DNA from: Lewinellaceae bacterium
Lineage (GTDB): Bacteria > Bacteroidota > Bacteroidia > Chitinophagales > Saprospiraceae
Length of the DNA stretch: 64,000 nucleotides
Reading direction: 5' to 3'
Assembly (NCBI GenBank): GCA_020636095.1
Contig: JACJYN010000004.1
Coordinates: forward strand, 496,001-560,000
Below are positions 26,483-36,046 of this stretch, piece by piece. Position 1 is the stretch's first letter. Every line of letters begins with the position of its first letter. The notes beneath the pieces are model-generated. The model did not search any database. It had not been told where the DNA came from and saw only the letters and a list, made by a program, of their open reading frames with translations. Made by a program: the position numbers and the translations under genes.

Positions 26483-27904
26483 CTACAAAACGGGTTCAGC
26501 TATCACCTCCAGTTCGCCTTCCGATTTGGCGATAAGGGTTGAAACCGTTGCATCGCCGGTCACGTTGACTACCGTCCGGCACATGTCGAGAATCCGGTCG
26601 ACCGGGAATATGATGGCAATCCAGGCCGGGTTGAGGCCAACCGATTGCAGGACGATGATCATCATCACCAGGCCGGCACTGGGCACGGCCGCCGAGCCGA
26701 TGGAGGCCAGGGTAGCAGTCAGTACAATGGTGATCTGTTGGCTGAGATTGAGGTCAACCAGGTGCATCTGCGCCAAAAAGACGACGGCCACCGCCTGGTA
26801 CAGGCTGGTGCCGTCCATATTGACGGTGGCGCCAATAGGGAGGACGAAGTTCGTTACATTTTGGGAGACCCCAATGTTGTCGCGAACGCATTCCATCGTC
26901 ACCGGCAGGGTAGCCGCACTGGAACTGGTGGAAAAAGCCAGAAACTGGGCGGGGCTGATGCGGCGAAAAAATCCTCCATAAGACAGTTTTTTCACGAAAA
27001 AGGAGATCAGCGCCGGATAAAAAACAAAGATCATAAAACCCAGCCCCAGCAGGACGACTACCGAATAACTTAGCAGCCCTTTGAAGATCTCGATAACTTC
27101 TCCCGGCGTATCCGCCATTTTCGCGATTACTCCCGCCATGAGGGCAAAAACGAAAAAAGGGGCGGCTTCCATCACTACTTCCACCATTTTCAGGAAGACT
27201 TCGTTGATGCCGTTCACCAGGTCAATGACAGGTTTGACCTTTTCCTGGGGCATCAGCAGCAGCATAATGCCGAAAAAAATACCAAAGAAGATGACCTGCA
27301 ACATGCGCCCTCCGTCGCTCAGGGCGGCAAATATATTGTCCGGAACAAAATCCACTATAAACTGTAGCGGCCCCTGGTCCTTGAGTTGTTCGGCGGCGCG
27401 CATGCGTTCTTCAACCGTGGTGTTGCCTTCCTCAGCTTTCATAGCTTCAGTTGCCGCCATGACTTGTTCCGCGTATTCCGGCTTGGAGAGATAATCTTTG
27501 CCATCCAGAATTTTGCCGCTCGGCGTTGCCTTGGCCCACAATTCGTATTTCAGGCGGTTTTTTATCCGTTGGCCTTCATCGATATAGCTACCTGGGTTTA
27601 GCGTGTTGACCAAAAGCAGGCCGATGGTAACGGCAGTAACGGTAGTTACCAGGTAAGCAAAGAGGGTCTTGGCGCCCATACGGCCCAGTTTGGCCGGGTC
27701 GGGAAGGGCGGAAACGCCGGCAATAATGGAAAACAATACGAGCGGGACGGCGATAAACTTTAGCAGTCGAATGAAAATTGTGCCAAAGGGGTCGATCCAG
27801 CTGATGGTAAACTGATTCCATCCCAGATAACTGGACAAGAGGGAGTATAAAATACCCAGTATCAGGCCAATGATGATTTTCCAGTGAAGCGGCAGTTTTT
27901 TCAT
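26483..27904 (-). CDS. Dicarboxylate/amino acid:cation symporter (DAACS family)
   Basis: A 473-residue inner-membrane transporter of the glutamate/aspartate (GltP/GltPh) family. The re-entrant hairpin 1 motif SSSAATLPVTMECV and the NMDGT substrate/Na-site block (VNMDGTSLYQAVAV) are intact, and hairpin 2 is SAAVPSAGLVMM. Eight membrane spans are predictable from hydrophobicity. An insertion of about 60 residues between the early helices (ELWAKATPSGKILDGKDYLS) is longer than in E. coli GltP and is seen in related Bacteroidota proteins. The substrate is probably acidic or neutral amino acids with Na+ or H+. Confidence 0.92.
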   Translation of the reverse strand: MKKLPLHWKIIIGLILGILYSLLSSYLGWNQFTISWIDPFGTIFIRLLKFIAVPLVLFSIIAGVSALPDPAKLGRMGAKTLFAYLVTTVTAVTIGLLLVNTLNPGSYIDEGQRIKNRLKYELWAKATPSGKILDGKDYLSKPEYAEQVMAATEAMKAEEGNTTVEERMRAAEQLKDQGPLQFIVDFVPDNIFAALSDGGRMLQVIFFGIFFGIMLLLMPQEKVKPVIDLVNGINEVFLKMVEVVMEAAPFFVFALMAGVIAKMADTPGEVIEIFKGLLSYSVVVLLGLGFMIFVFYPALISFFVKKLSYGGFFRRISPAQFLAFSTSSSAATLPVTMECVRDNIGVSQNVTNFVLPIGATVNMDGTSLYQAVAVVFLAQMHLVDLNLSQQITIVLTATLASIGSAAVPSAGLVMMIIVLQSVGLNPAWIAIIFPVDRILDMCRTVVNVTGDATVSTLIAKSEGELEVIAEPVL

Positions 27905-28054
27905 TTTATGTATTGGTTTGCGAGCCCCAAAATAGAGAAAATCTCGTAAACTGTTGGTTCATTGTTGTGTTGTCTGATAGTTTAGAGGTTTGGCCTTGCG
28001 AAAAGCCAACAGCGAAATGCGAAAAGACTGAATAGTTACTCTCAGAATTTTAAT

Positions 28055-28062
28055 TATGTTTG
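28055..28062 (+). promoter_or_regulatory. Possible -7 element for hemE
   Basis: TATGTTTG fits TAnnTTTG but lies only four bases before the hemE start codon, so a transcript from it would be almost leaderless. No -33 element is visible. The rest of the gap 27905-28054 shows nothing else. Confidence 0.35.
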
Positions 28063-28066
28063 CCAA

Positions 28067-29098
28067 ATGATACTGAAGAACGACCTCCTGTTACGCGCCG
28101 CCCGGGGAGAGGCGGTGGAGCGCCCTCCGGTTTGGCTGATGCGGCAGGCCGGGCGCATCCTTCCCCAGTATCGGGCGTTACGAGAGAGATTATCCGGTTT
28201 CAAAGAGCTGGTGGAAACACCGGCACTGGCCGCAGAGGTGACCATTCAGCCGGTAGACGAGCTGGATGTCGACGCCGCCATTATATTTTCTGATATACTG
28301 GTGATACCGGAAGCCATGGGCTTGCCCTATGATATGATTGAAAAGAGAGGCCCTCTCTTTCCGGAAACCATTCGCTCCGGAAGCGATATTGATAAATTGG
28401 TGGCCGGCGAAGATGCGGCGGCCCGCCTGAGCTACGTCTACGACGCGCTCGAACTAACCCGCAAGGAGCTAGATGGGCGGGCGCCGCTGATTGGTTTTTC
28501 CGGCGCTCCCTGGACCCTGCTGGCTTATATGGTGGAAGGCAGTGGCAGCAAAACCTTTTCCAGGGCTAAGCGCATGCTGTACCAGGAGCCGGCGTTGGCC
28601 CACCAGTTGTTGGGGAAAATCACCCAAACCATTATTGCCTATCTGCATGCCAAAGCCAGGCACGGCGCTCATCTCATTCAACTTTTTGACTCCTGGGCGG
28701 GCATCCTCAGCCCGGCGTTGTACCGGGAATTTGGGGCGCCTTATCTGCGGCAAATCTGCACTGCCATCACCGAAGTGCCGGTTACCGTATTTGCCAAAGG
28801 CGCCTGGTTCGCCCTGGAAGATATTGCCCGGATGGACTGCCAGGTGGTGGGCCTCGACTGGAACATCAGCCCGGAAGAAGGGCGCAGCAGGGTAGGGGCC
28901 GAAAAGGTGTTGCAGGGCAATCTCGATCCTTGTTATCTGTACGCCGATCCGGAACAGATACAGGCCGCCACCCAAAAAATGCTCGATGCTTTTGGCGGCA
29001 GGCATATTGCCAACCTGGGCCATGGCGTCTATCCGGATACGCCCCTGGATGGGGTAAGAGCCTTCGTACAGACAGTGAAGCACTATCGTTATAAATAA
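28067..29098 (+). CDS. hemE: Uroporphyrinogen decarboxylase
   Basis: HemE removes four acetate carboxyls of uroporphyrinogen III to give coproporphyrinogen III in haem synthesis. The 343-residue protein has the signature PPVWLMRQAGRILPQYRALR near residues 20-39, with the conserved arginines, and the second signature IGFSGAPWTLLAYMVEG near 142. The catalytic aspartate block IIFSDILVIPEAMG and the C-terminal NLGHGVYPDTP are present. It is a single gene by spacing: accD starts 148 bp later. Other haem genes are not in the window. Confidence 0.97.
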   Translation: MILKNDLLLRAARGEAVERPPVWLMRQAGRILPQYRALRERLSGFKELVETPALAAEVTIQPVDELDVDAAIIFSDILVIPEAMGLPYDMIEKRGPLFPETIRSGSDIDKLVAGEDAAARLSYVYDALELTRKELDGRAPLIGFSGAPWTLLAYMVEGSGSKTFSRAKRMLYQEPALAHQLLGKITQTIIAYLHAKARHGAHLIQLFDSWAGILSPALYREFGAPYLRQICTAITEVPVTVFAKGAWFALEDIARMDCQVVGLDWNISPEEGRSRVGAEKVLQGNLDPCYLYADPEQIQAATQKMLDAFGGRHIANLGHGVYPDTPLDGVRAFVQTVKHYRYK

Positions 29099-29246
29099 TT
29101 GCCTCAGAAATAATTGCCGCCATTTTTTGTAATTTAGAGTAACGGCACCTTATTTTTGGCATTTTCAAACCCGGGCCGGGAGTAAGCATGTAACAGGAGG
29201 TAGTCCAGGTAACATCTTCCAACAGTTTCTAAGTAAAAACATCTTT

Positions 29247-30092
29247 ATGGGCTGGTTTAAACGACTAAAAGACGGCATTCAGACGGCTACCAGGAATAAA
29301 AAAGAGGCCCCGGAAGGGCTCTGGTATAAGTGTAGAGAGTGTAAGGAGACTTCTACTGTTAAAGAGCTTAAGGAGAATTTTTTTAAGTGCCCCCAGTGTA
29401 ATTATCACTTGCGGATCACTTCTTACGATTACTTCGAATTGCTCTTTGATGGCAATTACGAAGAGCTTTTTACCGGCCTGGTTTCTAAAGACCACCTCCA
29501 CTTCACAGACCTGAGGCCTTACACTGAACGGCTCAAAGAGGCTAAGAAAAAGACCGGGCTGACCGACGCTATGTCGGTAGCCAAAGGCAAGGTGAACCGG
29601 CGCCCGCTGGTTATTGCCGCTATGGACTTCAAGTTTATCGGGGGCTCGATGGGCTCCGTAATGGGGGAGAAAATTGCTCTGTCTATCAACCATTGCATCG
29701 AGACCCGGACCCCGCTGATGATCCTTTCCAAATCGGGAGGGGCCAGGATGATGGAATCCGCCTTTTCCCTGATGCAGATGGCCAAGACTTCCGCTAAGCT
29801 GACGCAACTGGCGAAGGCGAAGATTCCTTATTTTTCCTTTCTCACCGACCCGACAACCGGTGGGGTAACCGCTTCTTTCGCTATGCTCGGCGATATCAAC
29901 TTCGCTGAACCCAAAGCCCTGATCGGCTTTGCCGGCCCCCGCGTTATCAAAGAAACCATTAAAAGGGAATTGCCGGATGGCTTTCAAACTTCAGAATTCC
30001 TGCTGGACCACGGCTTCCTCGATTTTATCGTCGACCGAAAAGACTTAAAGGAAACGATCTCTGACTTACTGTACTTTTTTGATAACAACTGA
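29247..30092 (+). CDS. accD: Acetyl-CoA carboxylase carboxyltransferase subunit beta
   Basis: AccD is one half of the carboxyltransferase that makes malonyl-CoA. The 281-residue protein shows the N-terminal zinc finger (WYKCRECKETS and FFKCPQCNYH, four cysteines, residues 27-52) and the biotin/CoA carboxyl-transferase core, with SMGSVMGEKIALSINHCIE, KSGGARMMESAFSLMQMAK and FLTDPTTGGVTASFAMLGD. The length fits the family. The alpha subunit is not adjacent. The cupin gene starts four bases after its stop codon, so the two are probably co-transcribed, though I know of no functional link. Confidence 0.97.
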   Translation: MGWFKRLKDGIQTATRNKKEAPEGLWYKCRECKETSTVKELKENFFKCPQCNYHLRITSYDYFELLFDGNYEELFTGLVSKDHLHFTDLRPYTERLKEAKKKTGLTDAMSVAKGKVNRRPLVIAAMDFKFIGGSMGSVMGEKIALSINHCIETRTPLMILSKSGGARMMESAFSLMQMAKTSAKLTQLAKAKIPYFSFLTDPTTGGVTASFAMLGDINFAEPKALIGFAGPRVIKETIKRELPDGFQTSEFLLDHGFLDFIVDRKDLKETISDLLYFFDNN

Positions 30093-30095
30093 GTT

Positions 30096-30419
30096 ATGCA
30101 TGAATTTATCGAGCTGCTGGGGCTGCCGGAACGGGAGCTCGTCCCGGGCTTCAATGCCCGCCTGATCCACACCGGCAAGGTGACCATCGCTCATGTACAG
30201 GCCCGAAAAGGTAGTGTGCTGCCTGCCCACAAGCATTTTCACGAACAGGTGACCAACGTCATAAACGGTGAACTGGAGATGACGGTAGGGGGAGAAACGA
30301 AAATCTGTACGCCCGGTATGTCGGTCACCATCCCATCCAACGTGCTGCATTCTGCCCGGGCGGTCACCGATTGTTACCTGATCGATGTGTTTTACCCCGA
30401 AAGGGAGGATTATAAGTAG
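30096..30419 (+). CDS. Single-domain cupin protein
   Basis: A 107-residue cupin. Motif 1 reads GSVLPAHKHFHEQVTNVINGE, with the two histidines and glutamate of the metal site, and motif 2 is PGMSVTIPSNVLHSARA with the last histidine. Such small cupins bind a metal and may act as sugar or organic-acid binding or isomerising enzymes; the substrate is unknown. It starts four bases after accD and ends one base before the convergent bshC stop codon. Confidence 0.82.
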   Translation: MHEFIELLGLPERELVPGFNARLIHTGKVTIAHVQARKGSVLPAHKHFHEQVTNVINGELEMTVGGETKICTPGMSVTIPSNVLHSARAVTDCYLIDVFYPEREDYK

Positions 30420-30420
30420 T

Positions 30421-32019
30421 TCAACGGTCAATAATAACCGTAAAGCTCTTTTCCAACGGGTCCAGCTCTTTTTTCAAAACATCAAAGAATTCCCGTCCGT
30501 ACTTGAGGTAGAAATCCATAAAGTTGTCGTAGCGTTCCTGCAGCCCGTTGCCGGGAAAGAGTTTGTCTTTTAGCGTCCGCATTTGATTGATGGCGATATC
30601 ATGGCGCTGTTTTTCCGCCCGCATCAGTTTGCCTTCCAACTGTTCCATACTGTTGATCATGCGCTGGCCCTCGGCGGCGGTAGCTTTAACCAGGGTAGGG
30701 TCTACCTCACGGGCTTTCTTTTCAATGCCTTTTACCAGAGCTTCCAGTTGGGCCTTTTCTTCGGCCAGGCTGATCTCGTTTTCGGTATTTTCCCGGACGT
30801 AGGCTTTGATCAGTGCTTCGATATCGCCGAAAGCTTGTTCCACCGTCCACTCGAGCTTATCCATCCGCTTGGCGTTGCCTTTGTCGATGAATAGCACCGA
30901 ATTGCGGCGCACCAGCATGGGATAGTTGACTCCAAAGTGTTCAAACTGGCTTTTGCGTTCCAGCCAATAGGCCAGCTCGCCGCCGCCGCCGATATAAGCC
31001 AGGTTAGGCAGCACGGCCTCCTGAAAAACCGGCCGCATCACCACATTGGGGCTAAAGCGTTCGGGATGATACTCGATCTCCCGGATCAATTCGTCCTCGC
31101 TAAAGGAATAATCGGTATTCAACACCTGATAGCGCCCGTTTTCCAGCACAATGCGCTCGCGTAGGCGCAGCTCGGGGCCCATGTAGAAAAAGTTGATCTC
31201 CCGGGGAAAGGCCTGTTCGGAAAAACCAGCTGTTTCGAGTTTTGCCACAGTAGCTTCCACCAGCCCTTTAGAAGGCTGCTTCAGGATTTCTTCTTTGATG
31301 TAGGGAATGAAAAGCTTTTTCAACCTGGGATGAGACATATCGATGATGACCAGTCCATATTCCTTGAACAGGGCATTGGCCAGGTGGCGGGCAGTATCGG
31401 CATAGCGGGCGTGGCTGTTCACGGCCTTTTCCAGCATAGTGAATAGTTCCTGGGCTTTATCCGATTCGCCGAGAATCTCTTTGACTTCAGTCAGGGCCGG
31501 CAGTAAAGTATCCGTTTTCATCATGCCCACCGGGCCGGATTCTTCATTGTGCCATTCCACCGTTTTGCCGAAAAGGTGCAGGTGGTTGACTTCTTCGAAG
31601 TCATGGTCTTCACCGCCACTGATAAAAACGGGCACAAAATGCTGATCGGGATAGTGTTTGTTGAGTTTTTCCGCGAGGTTGATGGCGGAGAAAATCTTAT
31701 AGATGTAGTAGAGCGGGCCGGTAAACAGGCTGGGCTGATGGGCCGTGACCAGGGTAAAGGCATTTGGCTTGGCCAGCAACTCGATATTATCCTTTACCGC
31801 CTGGCTGGTTTCCAGGTTGGCGTATTGCTCACGAAGTACTTCCACCAGCGTTTTCCGGTCGGTATTGTCCTTTTTTTTATCCTCGGCTACCTGAGCAAAT
31901 GTATCCAGGTTGACTTCGTATTTGTAGAAGCCCCTCAACTCGGGAGCGGCCATAGTGTAGGCCTGATCTCGTTTGGAAAGGTAGGGCACTTTGTCGAAAG
32001 GTAATTGGCAGATGTCCAT
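30421..32019 (-). CDS. bshC: Bacillithiol biosynthesis cysteine-adding enzyme
   Basis: BshC adds cysteine to glucosaminyl-malate in the last step of bacillithiol synthesis. The 532-residue protein shows the family's nucleotide-binding core: LVTAHQPSLFTGPLYYIYKI with the HQP block, PVFISGGEDHDFEEVNHLH, and AYIGGGGELAYWLERKSQF. A long C-terminal coiled coil (EISLAEEKAQLEALVKGIEKK) is also typical. Many Bacteroidota use bacillithiol. The other bsh genes are not in this window. It converges with the cupin gene with one base between the stops. Confidence 0.94.
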   Translation of the reverse strand: MDICQLPFDKVPYLSKRDQAYTMAAPELRGFYKYEVNLDTFAQVAEDKKKDNTDRKTLVEVLREQYANLETSQAVKDNIELLAKPNAFTLVTAHQPSLFTGPLYYIYKIFSAINLAEKLNKHYPDQHFVPVFISGGEDHDFEEVNHLHLFGKTVEWHNEESGPVGMMKTDTLLPALTEVKEILGESDKAQELFTMLEKAVNSHARYADTARHLANALFKEYGLVIIDMSHPRLKKLFIPYIKEEILKQPSKGLVEATVAKLETAGFSEQAFPREINFFYMGPELRLRERIVLENGRYQVLNTDYSFSEDELIREIEYHPERFSPNVVMRPVFQEAVLPNLAYIGGGGELAYWLERKSQFEHFGVNYPMLVRRNSVLFIDKGNAKRMDKLEWTVEQAFGDIEALIKAYVRENTENEISLAEEKAQLEALVKGIEKKAREVDPTLVKATAAEGQRMINSMEQLEGKLMRAEKQRHDIAINQMRTLKDKLFPGNGLQERYDNFMDFYLKYGREFFDVLKKELDPLEKSFTVIIDR

Positions 32020-32232
32020 TCTCTGGTTTACGGTTTTATCAGTTTGTTGGAAAGGGGGATTTTGTTAACCCCATTGTATGCGGTATATTTAAGGCGCCTC
32101 AAAATACAGTTGGAAACGGCTGTGAAGGCCGCCCTCGCGCCTTTATGAAATGTTTTGAAAGCGGCCTTAGTTCAGCGATGTGCCAAATTTTATTTTCTTT
32201 ACGAAAGATCAAAAGCAGTAACACCTTTGGCT

Positions 32233-33726
32233 ATGCAAACCTACATCCTCGCCCTCGACCAGGGAACCACCAGTTCACGAGCCATCCTTTTTGACCAGGA
32301 AGGGAATATAAAAGCCTCTGAACAACAGGAGTTTACACAAATTTACCCCAAACCGGGCTGGGTAGAACACGACCCCAAAGAGATTTGGAATACCCAGCTT
32401 AAAGTCCTCCAAAGCCTGCTCCGTAAACAAAAGGTTTCGGCTAAGCAAGTGGCGGCTATCGGCATTACCAACCAAAGAGAGACGGCGGTCGTTTGGAACC
32501 GGACAACCGGCGAGCCCATCCACAACGCCATTGTGTGGCAGGACCGCCGTACCGCCTCTATCTGCGGGCAGCTTAAAGCAGACGGGCATGAGCCCTACAT
32601 CCGCGAAAATACAGGCCTGCTGGCCGACGCCTATTTTTCGGGAACCAAAGTGAAATGGATGCTGGACAACGTACCGGGCGCCCGTGAACTGGCGGAAAAG
32701 GGAGAGCTGTGTTTCGGCACGGTCGACTCCTGGCTCATCTGGAAGTTGACAGATGGACAGGTACACATTACGGACTATACCAACGCCTCCCGGACCCTGC
32801 TTTACAACATCAAAAAGCTCGAATGGGACAGTAAGTTGCTGGATATTCTGAGTATCCCGGCCAGTATGCTGCCGGAAGTTCGCCGATCCAGCGAGGTGTA
32901 CGGGCATACTGCACCTGCCTTGCTGGGAGAATCCGTGCCTATCGCCGGTATTGCCGGCGACCAGCAGGCAGCGCTCTTCGGGCAGGCCTGCCATCACCCC
33001 GGCATGGCTAAAAACACTTACGGCACCGGCTGCTTTATGCTGATGACTACCGGCGATGAGGCGGTCACCTCTCAATCCGGCCTGATCACCACCATCGCCA
33101 GCAAGCTCGACGGTACGCCTCAGTATGCCCTGGAAGGCAGCGTTTTTATCGCCGGCGCCGCCATACAGTGGCTGCGCGACGGGTTGAAGATCATCGACGA
33201 TGCGCCCGACTCGGAGTACTTTGCCATGAAAGTGCCCCATACCGATGGCGTCTATGTAGTGCCGGCCTTTGCCGGGCTGGGTGCTCCCTATTGGGACATG
33301 TACGCCCGAGGCGCCATCCTGGGCATTACCCGGGGCACCACCAAGGCGCACCTCATCCGGGCGACGCTGGAGTCGCTGGCCTATCAGACCCGCGATGTGC
33401 TGGACGCGATGGAGAAAGATTCCGGACTGGCCCTGAAAACCCTGCGCGTCGATGGCGGCGCCAGCGCCAACGGCCTGCTGATGCAATTTCAGTCGGACAT
33501 TCTGGGCGCCAACGTAGAACGGCCCCGCATCATCGAGACCACCGCCCTGGGCGCCGCCTACCTGGCCGGCCTGGCGGTAGGCTACTGGAAACCGGAAGAT
33601 ATTACGAACAAATGGCAATTGGATGCTACCTTTATGCCTTCTATGGAGGAAGAGGAGCGCAACCGCCTGTACCGTGGCTGGCAGAAGGCCGTCAAACGGG
33701 CGATGGATTGGGAAAAGGAGGAGTAG
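32233..33726 (+). CDS. glpK: Glycerol kinase
   Basis: GlpK phosphorylates glycerol with ATP to glycerol-3-phosphate. From ATG 32233 the protein has 497 residues, the normal length, and begins MQTYILALDQGTTSSRAI, with the phosphate-1 motif. Other conserved blocks are GITNQRETAVVWNRTTGEP, GTVDSWLIWKLTDG, the catalytic AGIAGDQQAALFGQACH region, and the adenosine motif LRVDGGASANGLLMQFQSD. An upstream in-frame ATG at 32155 would add 26 residues with no family support. No glycerol facilitator or glp regulator is nearby. The 213-bp gap before it shows no other feature. Confidence 0.96.
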   Translation: MQTYILALDQGTTSSRAILFDQEGNIKASEQQEFTQIYPKPGWVEHDPKEIWNTQLKVLQSLLRKQKVSAKQVAAIGITNQRETAVVWNRTTGEPIHNAIVWQDRRTASICGQLKADGHEPYIRENTGLLADAYFSGTKVKWMLDNVPGARELAEKGELCFGTVDSWLIWKLTDGQVHITDYTNASRTLLYNIKKLEWDSKLLDILSIPASMLPEVRRSSEVYGHTAPALLGESVPIAGIAGDQQAALFGQACHHPGMAKNTYGTGCFMLMTTGDEAVTSQSGLITTIASKLDGTPQYALEGSVFIAGAAIQWLRDGLKIIDDAPDSEYFAMKVPHTDGVYVVPAFAGLGAPYWDMYARGAILGITRGTTKAHLIRATLESLAYQTRDVLDAMEKDSGLALKTLRVDGGASANGLLMQFQSDILGANVERPRIIETTALGAAYLAGLAVGYWKPEDITNKWQLDATFMPSMEEEERNRLYRGWQKAVKRAMDWEKEE

Positions 33727-33754
33727 TGAAAAAGCTTAACAAAAATGGAGGATC

Positions 33755-34795
33755 TTGGCTACAAGAAGGATAACGGTTAGCGAAGTACTGGAGTTGGAAC
33801 CAGGGTGCGTGTTGTTCGATGTGCGCACACCGGCGGAGTATGAGAAGGGGCATATCCCCGGAGCGCTCAACCTGCCTCTTTTCACCAATGAGGAGCGGGC
33901 GGTGGTAGGTACAACCTACAAACAGGTTGATACTTATGATGCGTTCCTCCAGGGATTGGATTATGTGGGCCCCAGGATGCGCTTCTTTGTGGAAGAAACA
34001 AAGCGAAAAGCCCCTTCCGGCAAGGTGGCGGTCCACTGCTGGCGAGGCGGGCAGCGCAGCAGTAGTATGGGGTGGCTGCTCGATCTGGCGGGCATGGATG
34101 TGCAGATATTGACGGGCGGGTATAAAGCCTACCGCAATTACGTCCTGGAGCAGTTTGCCGCCTGTACTCCGCCGCTGATCATTGTAGGAGGTCCGACCGG
34201 ATCGGGGAAGACCGATATCCTTCACGCGCTGGAAAAACTGGGCGAGCAGGTGATCGACCTGGAGGGGCTGGCCCATCATAAGGGCTCGGCTTTTGGCGCC
34301 CTGGGCGAAGAGGTTCAGCCTTCGGTTGAGCAATTCGAGAACAACCTCTATGAAGTATTCCGTGCGCTGGATCACCGGCGCCGCATTTGGCTGGAAAACG
34401 AGAGCCGGCCCATTGGCAGGGTGTACATTCCCGGCCCGCTCTGGGAGCAGATGGTCAAAGCGCCCTTACTGGCTGTTGAAATCCCTTTCGATGACAGGGT
34501 GAAGCGCCTGGTCGATATGTACGCCGGTTATCCGGCCGATGAGCTCAAGGATTCATTTGAGCGCATCCGGAAACGGTTGGGCGGCCAGCATTTCAATACG
34601 GCCATGGACGCTTTAGATTGCGGCGATTTTGCCACCGCCGCCCGCATCGCTTTGGTTTACTACGATAAAGCTTACAACCACCATACCCTGAGTAAAAGAA
34701 TCAGCTCCAATATTTTTAATGTTCCGGTAGAAAATGACGATGCTGAGCAAACTGCCCGGCGATTGATAACGTTCGCTGAAGAAAATGACCTATGA
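33755..34795 (+). CDS. mnmH: tRNA 2-selenouridine synthase
   Basis: MnmH (SelU/YbbB) replaces sulfur by selenium in 5-methylaminomethyl-2-thiouridine at the wobble base of certain tRNAs, using selenophosphate. The 346-residue protein has an N-terminal rhodanese domain (VLFDVRTPAEYEKGHIPGAL) with its catalytic cysteine in VHCWRGGQRSSS. A P-loop domain follows, with Walker A GGPTGSGKTDIL near residue 150. The start is TTG at 33755, preceded by GGAGGA, an unusually good Shine-Dalgarno for this genome. It overlaps selD by four bases (ATGA), so the two products are made together. Confidence 0.95.
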   Translation: MATRRITVSEVLELEPGCVLFDVRTPAEYEKGHIPGALNLPLFTNEERAVVGTTYKQVDTYDAFLQGLDYVGPRMRFFVEETKRKAPSGKVAVHCWRGGQRSSSMGWLLDLAGMDVQILTGGYKAYRNYVLEQFAACTPPLIIVGGPTGSGKTDILHALEKLGEQVIDLEGLAHHKGSAFGALGEEVQPSVEQFENNLYEVFRALDHRRRIWLENESRPIGRVYIPGPLWEQMVKAPLLAVEIPFDDRVKRLVDMYAGYPADELKDSFERIRKRLGGQHFNTAMDALDCGDFATAARIALVYYDKAYNHHTLSKRISSNIFNVPVENDDAEQTARRLITFAEENDL

Positions 34796-35832
34796 TTGCT
34801 GAATACAAACTGACTCAATACAGCCACGGAGCCGGCTGCGGTTGCAAGATCGCCCCCAAAGTACTCGATACCATCCTGCAGCACCACGCGGAGCAATTCC
34901 ACTTTCCCAATCTTCTGGTGGGCAATGACCAACGGGATGACGCTGCCGTCTATGACCTGGGAGACGGTACTGCTATTGTGAGCACCACCGACTTTTTTAT
35001 GCCGATTGTGGACGACCCGGAAGATTTCGGGCGTATTGCCTCAGTCAATGCCATCAGTGATATCTATGCAATGGGCGGTACGCCTCTGGTAGCCATTGCC
35101 ATCCTGGGCTGGCCCATCGACAAGATACCCCCGGAGGTGGCCAATAAGGTGATTGACGGCAGCAGGAAGGCCTGTGCGGAAGCAGGCATCCCTCTGGCCG
35201 GTGGCCACAGCATCGACAGCCCAGAGCCCATCTTCGGCCTGGCGGTGACCGGCAGGGTCGACAAAAACCACCTCAAGCAGAATGGCGGCGCCACAGTGGG
35301 CTGCCGCCTCTTCCTGACCAAACCGATCGGAGTGGGCATCCTGAGCACCGCTCAGAAAAAGGGCAAACTGAAGCCCGAGCATGCCAACATTGCCCGTGAC
35401 AGCATGGTGCAACTCAATAAAGCCGGTGAAACCTTCGGGCGCCTGCCTTACATCAAGGCCATGACCGATGTTACCGGGTTCGGCCTGCTCGGCCACCTCA
35501 CCGAAATGTGTGAGGCCAGTGGGGTCAGCGCGGTTGTCGAATTCGACAAAGTGCCTTTTCTTAACCTCGACATCCTCAACCATTACCTAGATGAGAAATG
35601 CATACCCGGTGGAACCCACCGCAACTGGGACAGCTACGGCCACAAGGTAGCCCCGCTGCCGGGCCGCCAGCGCTTCCTCCTCTGCGACCCTCAAACCAGT
35701 GGGGGGCTGCTGGTTGCAGTCGAGCCACAAAAAGAGAACGATTTTCGGCTGGAAGCCAATAAGCTGGGACTGATCCTGGATCAGATGGGGGATATTCATG
35801 AGCGAAAAGAGAAGCTGGTGCGGGTAGTGTGA
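34792..35832 (+). CDS. selD: Selenide, water dikinase (selenophosphate synthase)
   Basis: SelD makes selenophosphate from selenide and ATP. The 346-residue protein has the glycine-rich motif SHGAGCGCKIAPKVL, with the catalytic position as ordinary cysteine, not selenocysteine, followed by GNDQRDDAAVYDLGDGTA and the metal-binding STTDFFMPIVDDPEDFG. The C-terminal half matches the AIR-synthase-like fold, including TDVTGFGLLGHLTEM. Its coupling to mnmH by a 4-bp overlap indicates that selenium is used here for tRNA modification. No selA, selB or SECIS-bearing gene is seen in the window, but those could lie elsewhere. Confidence 0.97.
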   Translation: MIAEYKLTQYSHGAGCGCKIAPKVLDTILQHHAEQFHFPNLLVGNDQRDDAAVYDLGDGTAIVSTTDFFMPIVDDPEDFGRIASVNAISDIYAMGGTPLVAIAILGWPIDKIPPEVANKVIDGSRKACAEAGIPLAGGHSIDSPEPIFGLAVTGRVDKNHLKQNGGATVGCRLFLTKPIGVGILSTAQKKGKLKPEHANIARDSMVQLNKAGETFGRLPYIKAMTDVTGFGLLGHLTEMCEASGVSAVVEFDKVPFLNLDILNHYLDEKCIPGGTHRNWDSYGHKVAPLPGRQRFLLCDPQTSGGLLVAVEPQKENDFRLEANKLGLILDQMGDIHERKEKLVRVV

Positions 35833-36046
35833 GGGGGCATGCCAGTTTTATTATAATAGGGTTGTGAGAGGTACGGCCAATAGTGCTGATGTAAATTTAC
35901 AATTTCAACATTGTTCAGTTGGTAACTTATGAATTATTGAGTATCTTTCCATTGTTCTACTCTGTTTTACACCACAAACGAGGTATGCCCGGCAGCCATT
36001 GCCGGGAAGTTCCTTTATTTCCAATCTCAAAAACTTACACGCCATG

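Noticed and set aside
34792..34860. Selenocysteine codon in selD
   Set aside because: The catalytic position is an ordinary cysteine and the frame has no internal TGA.
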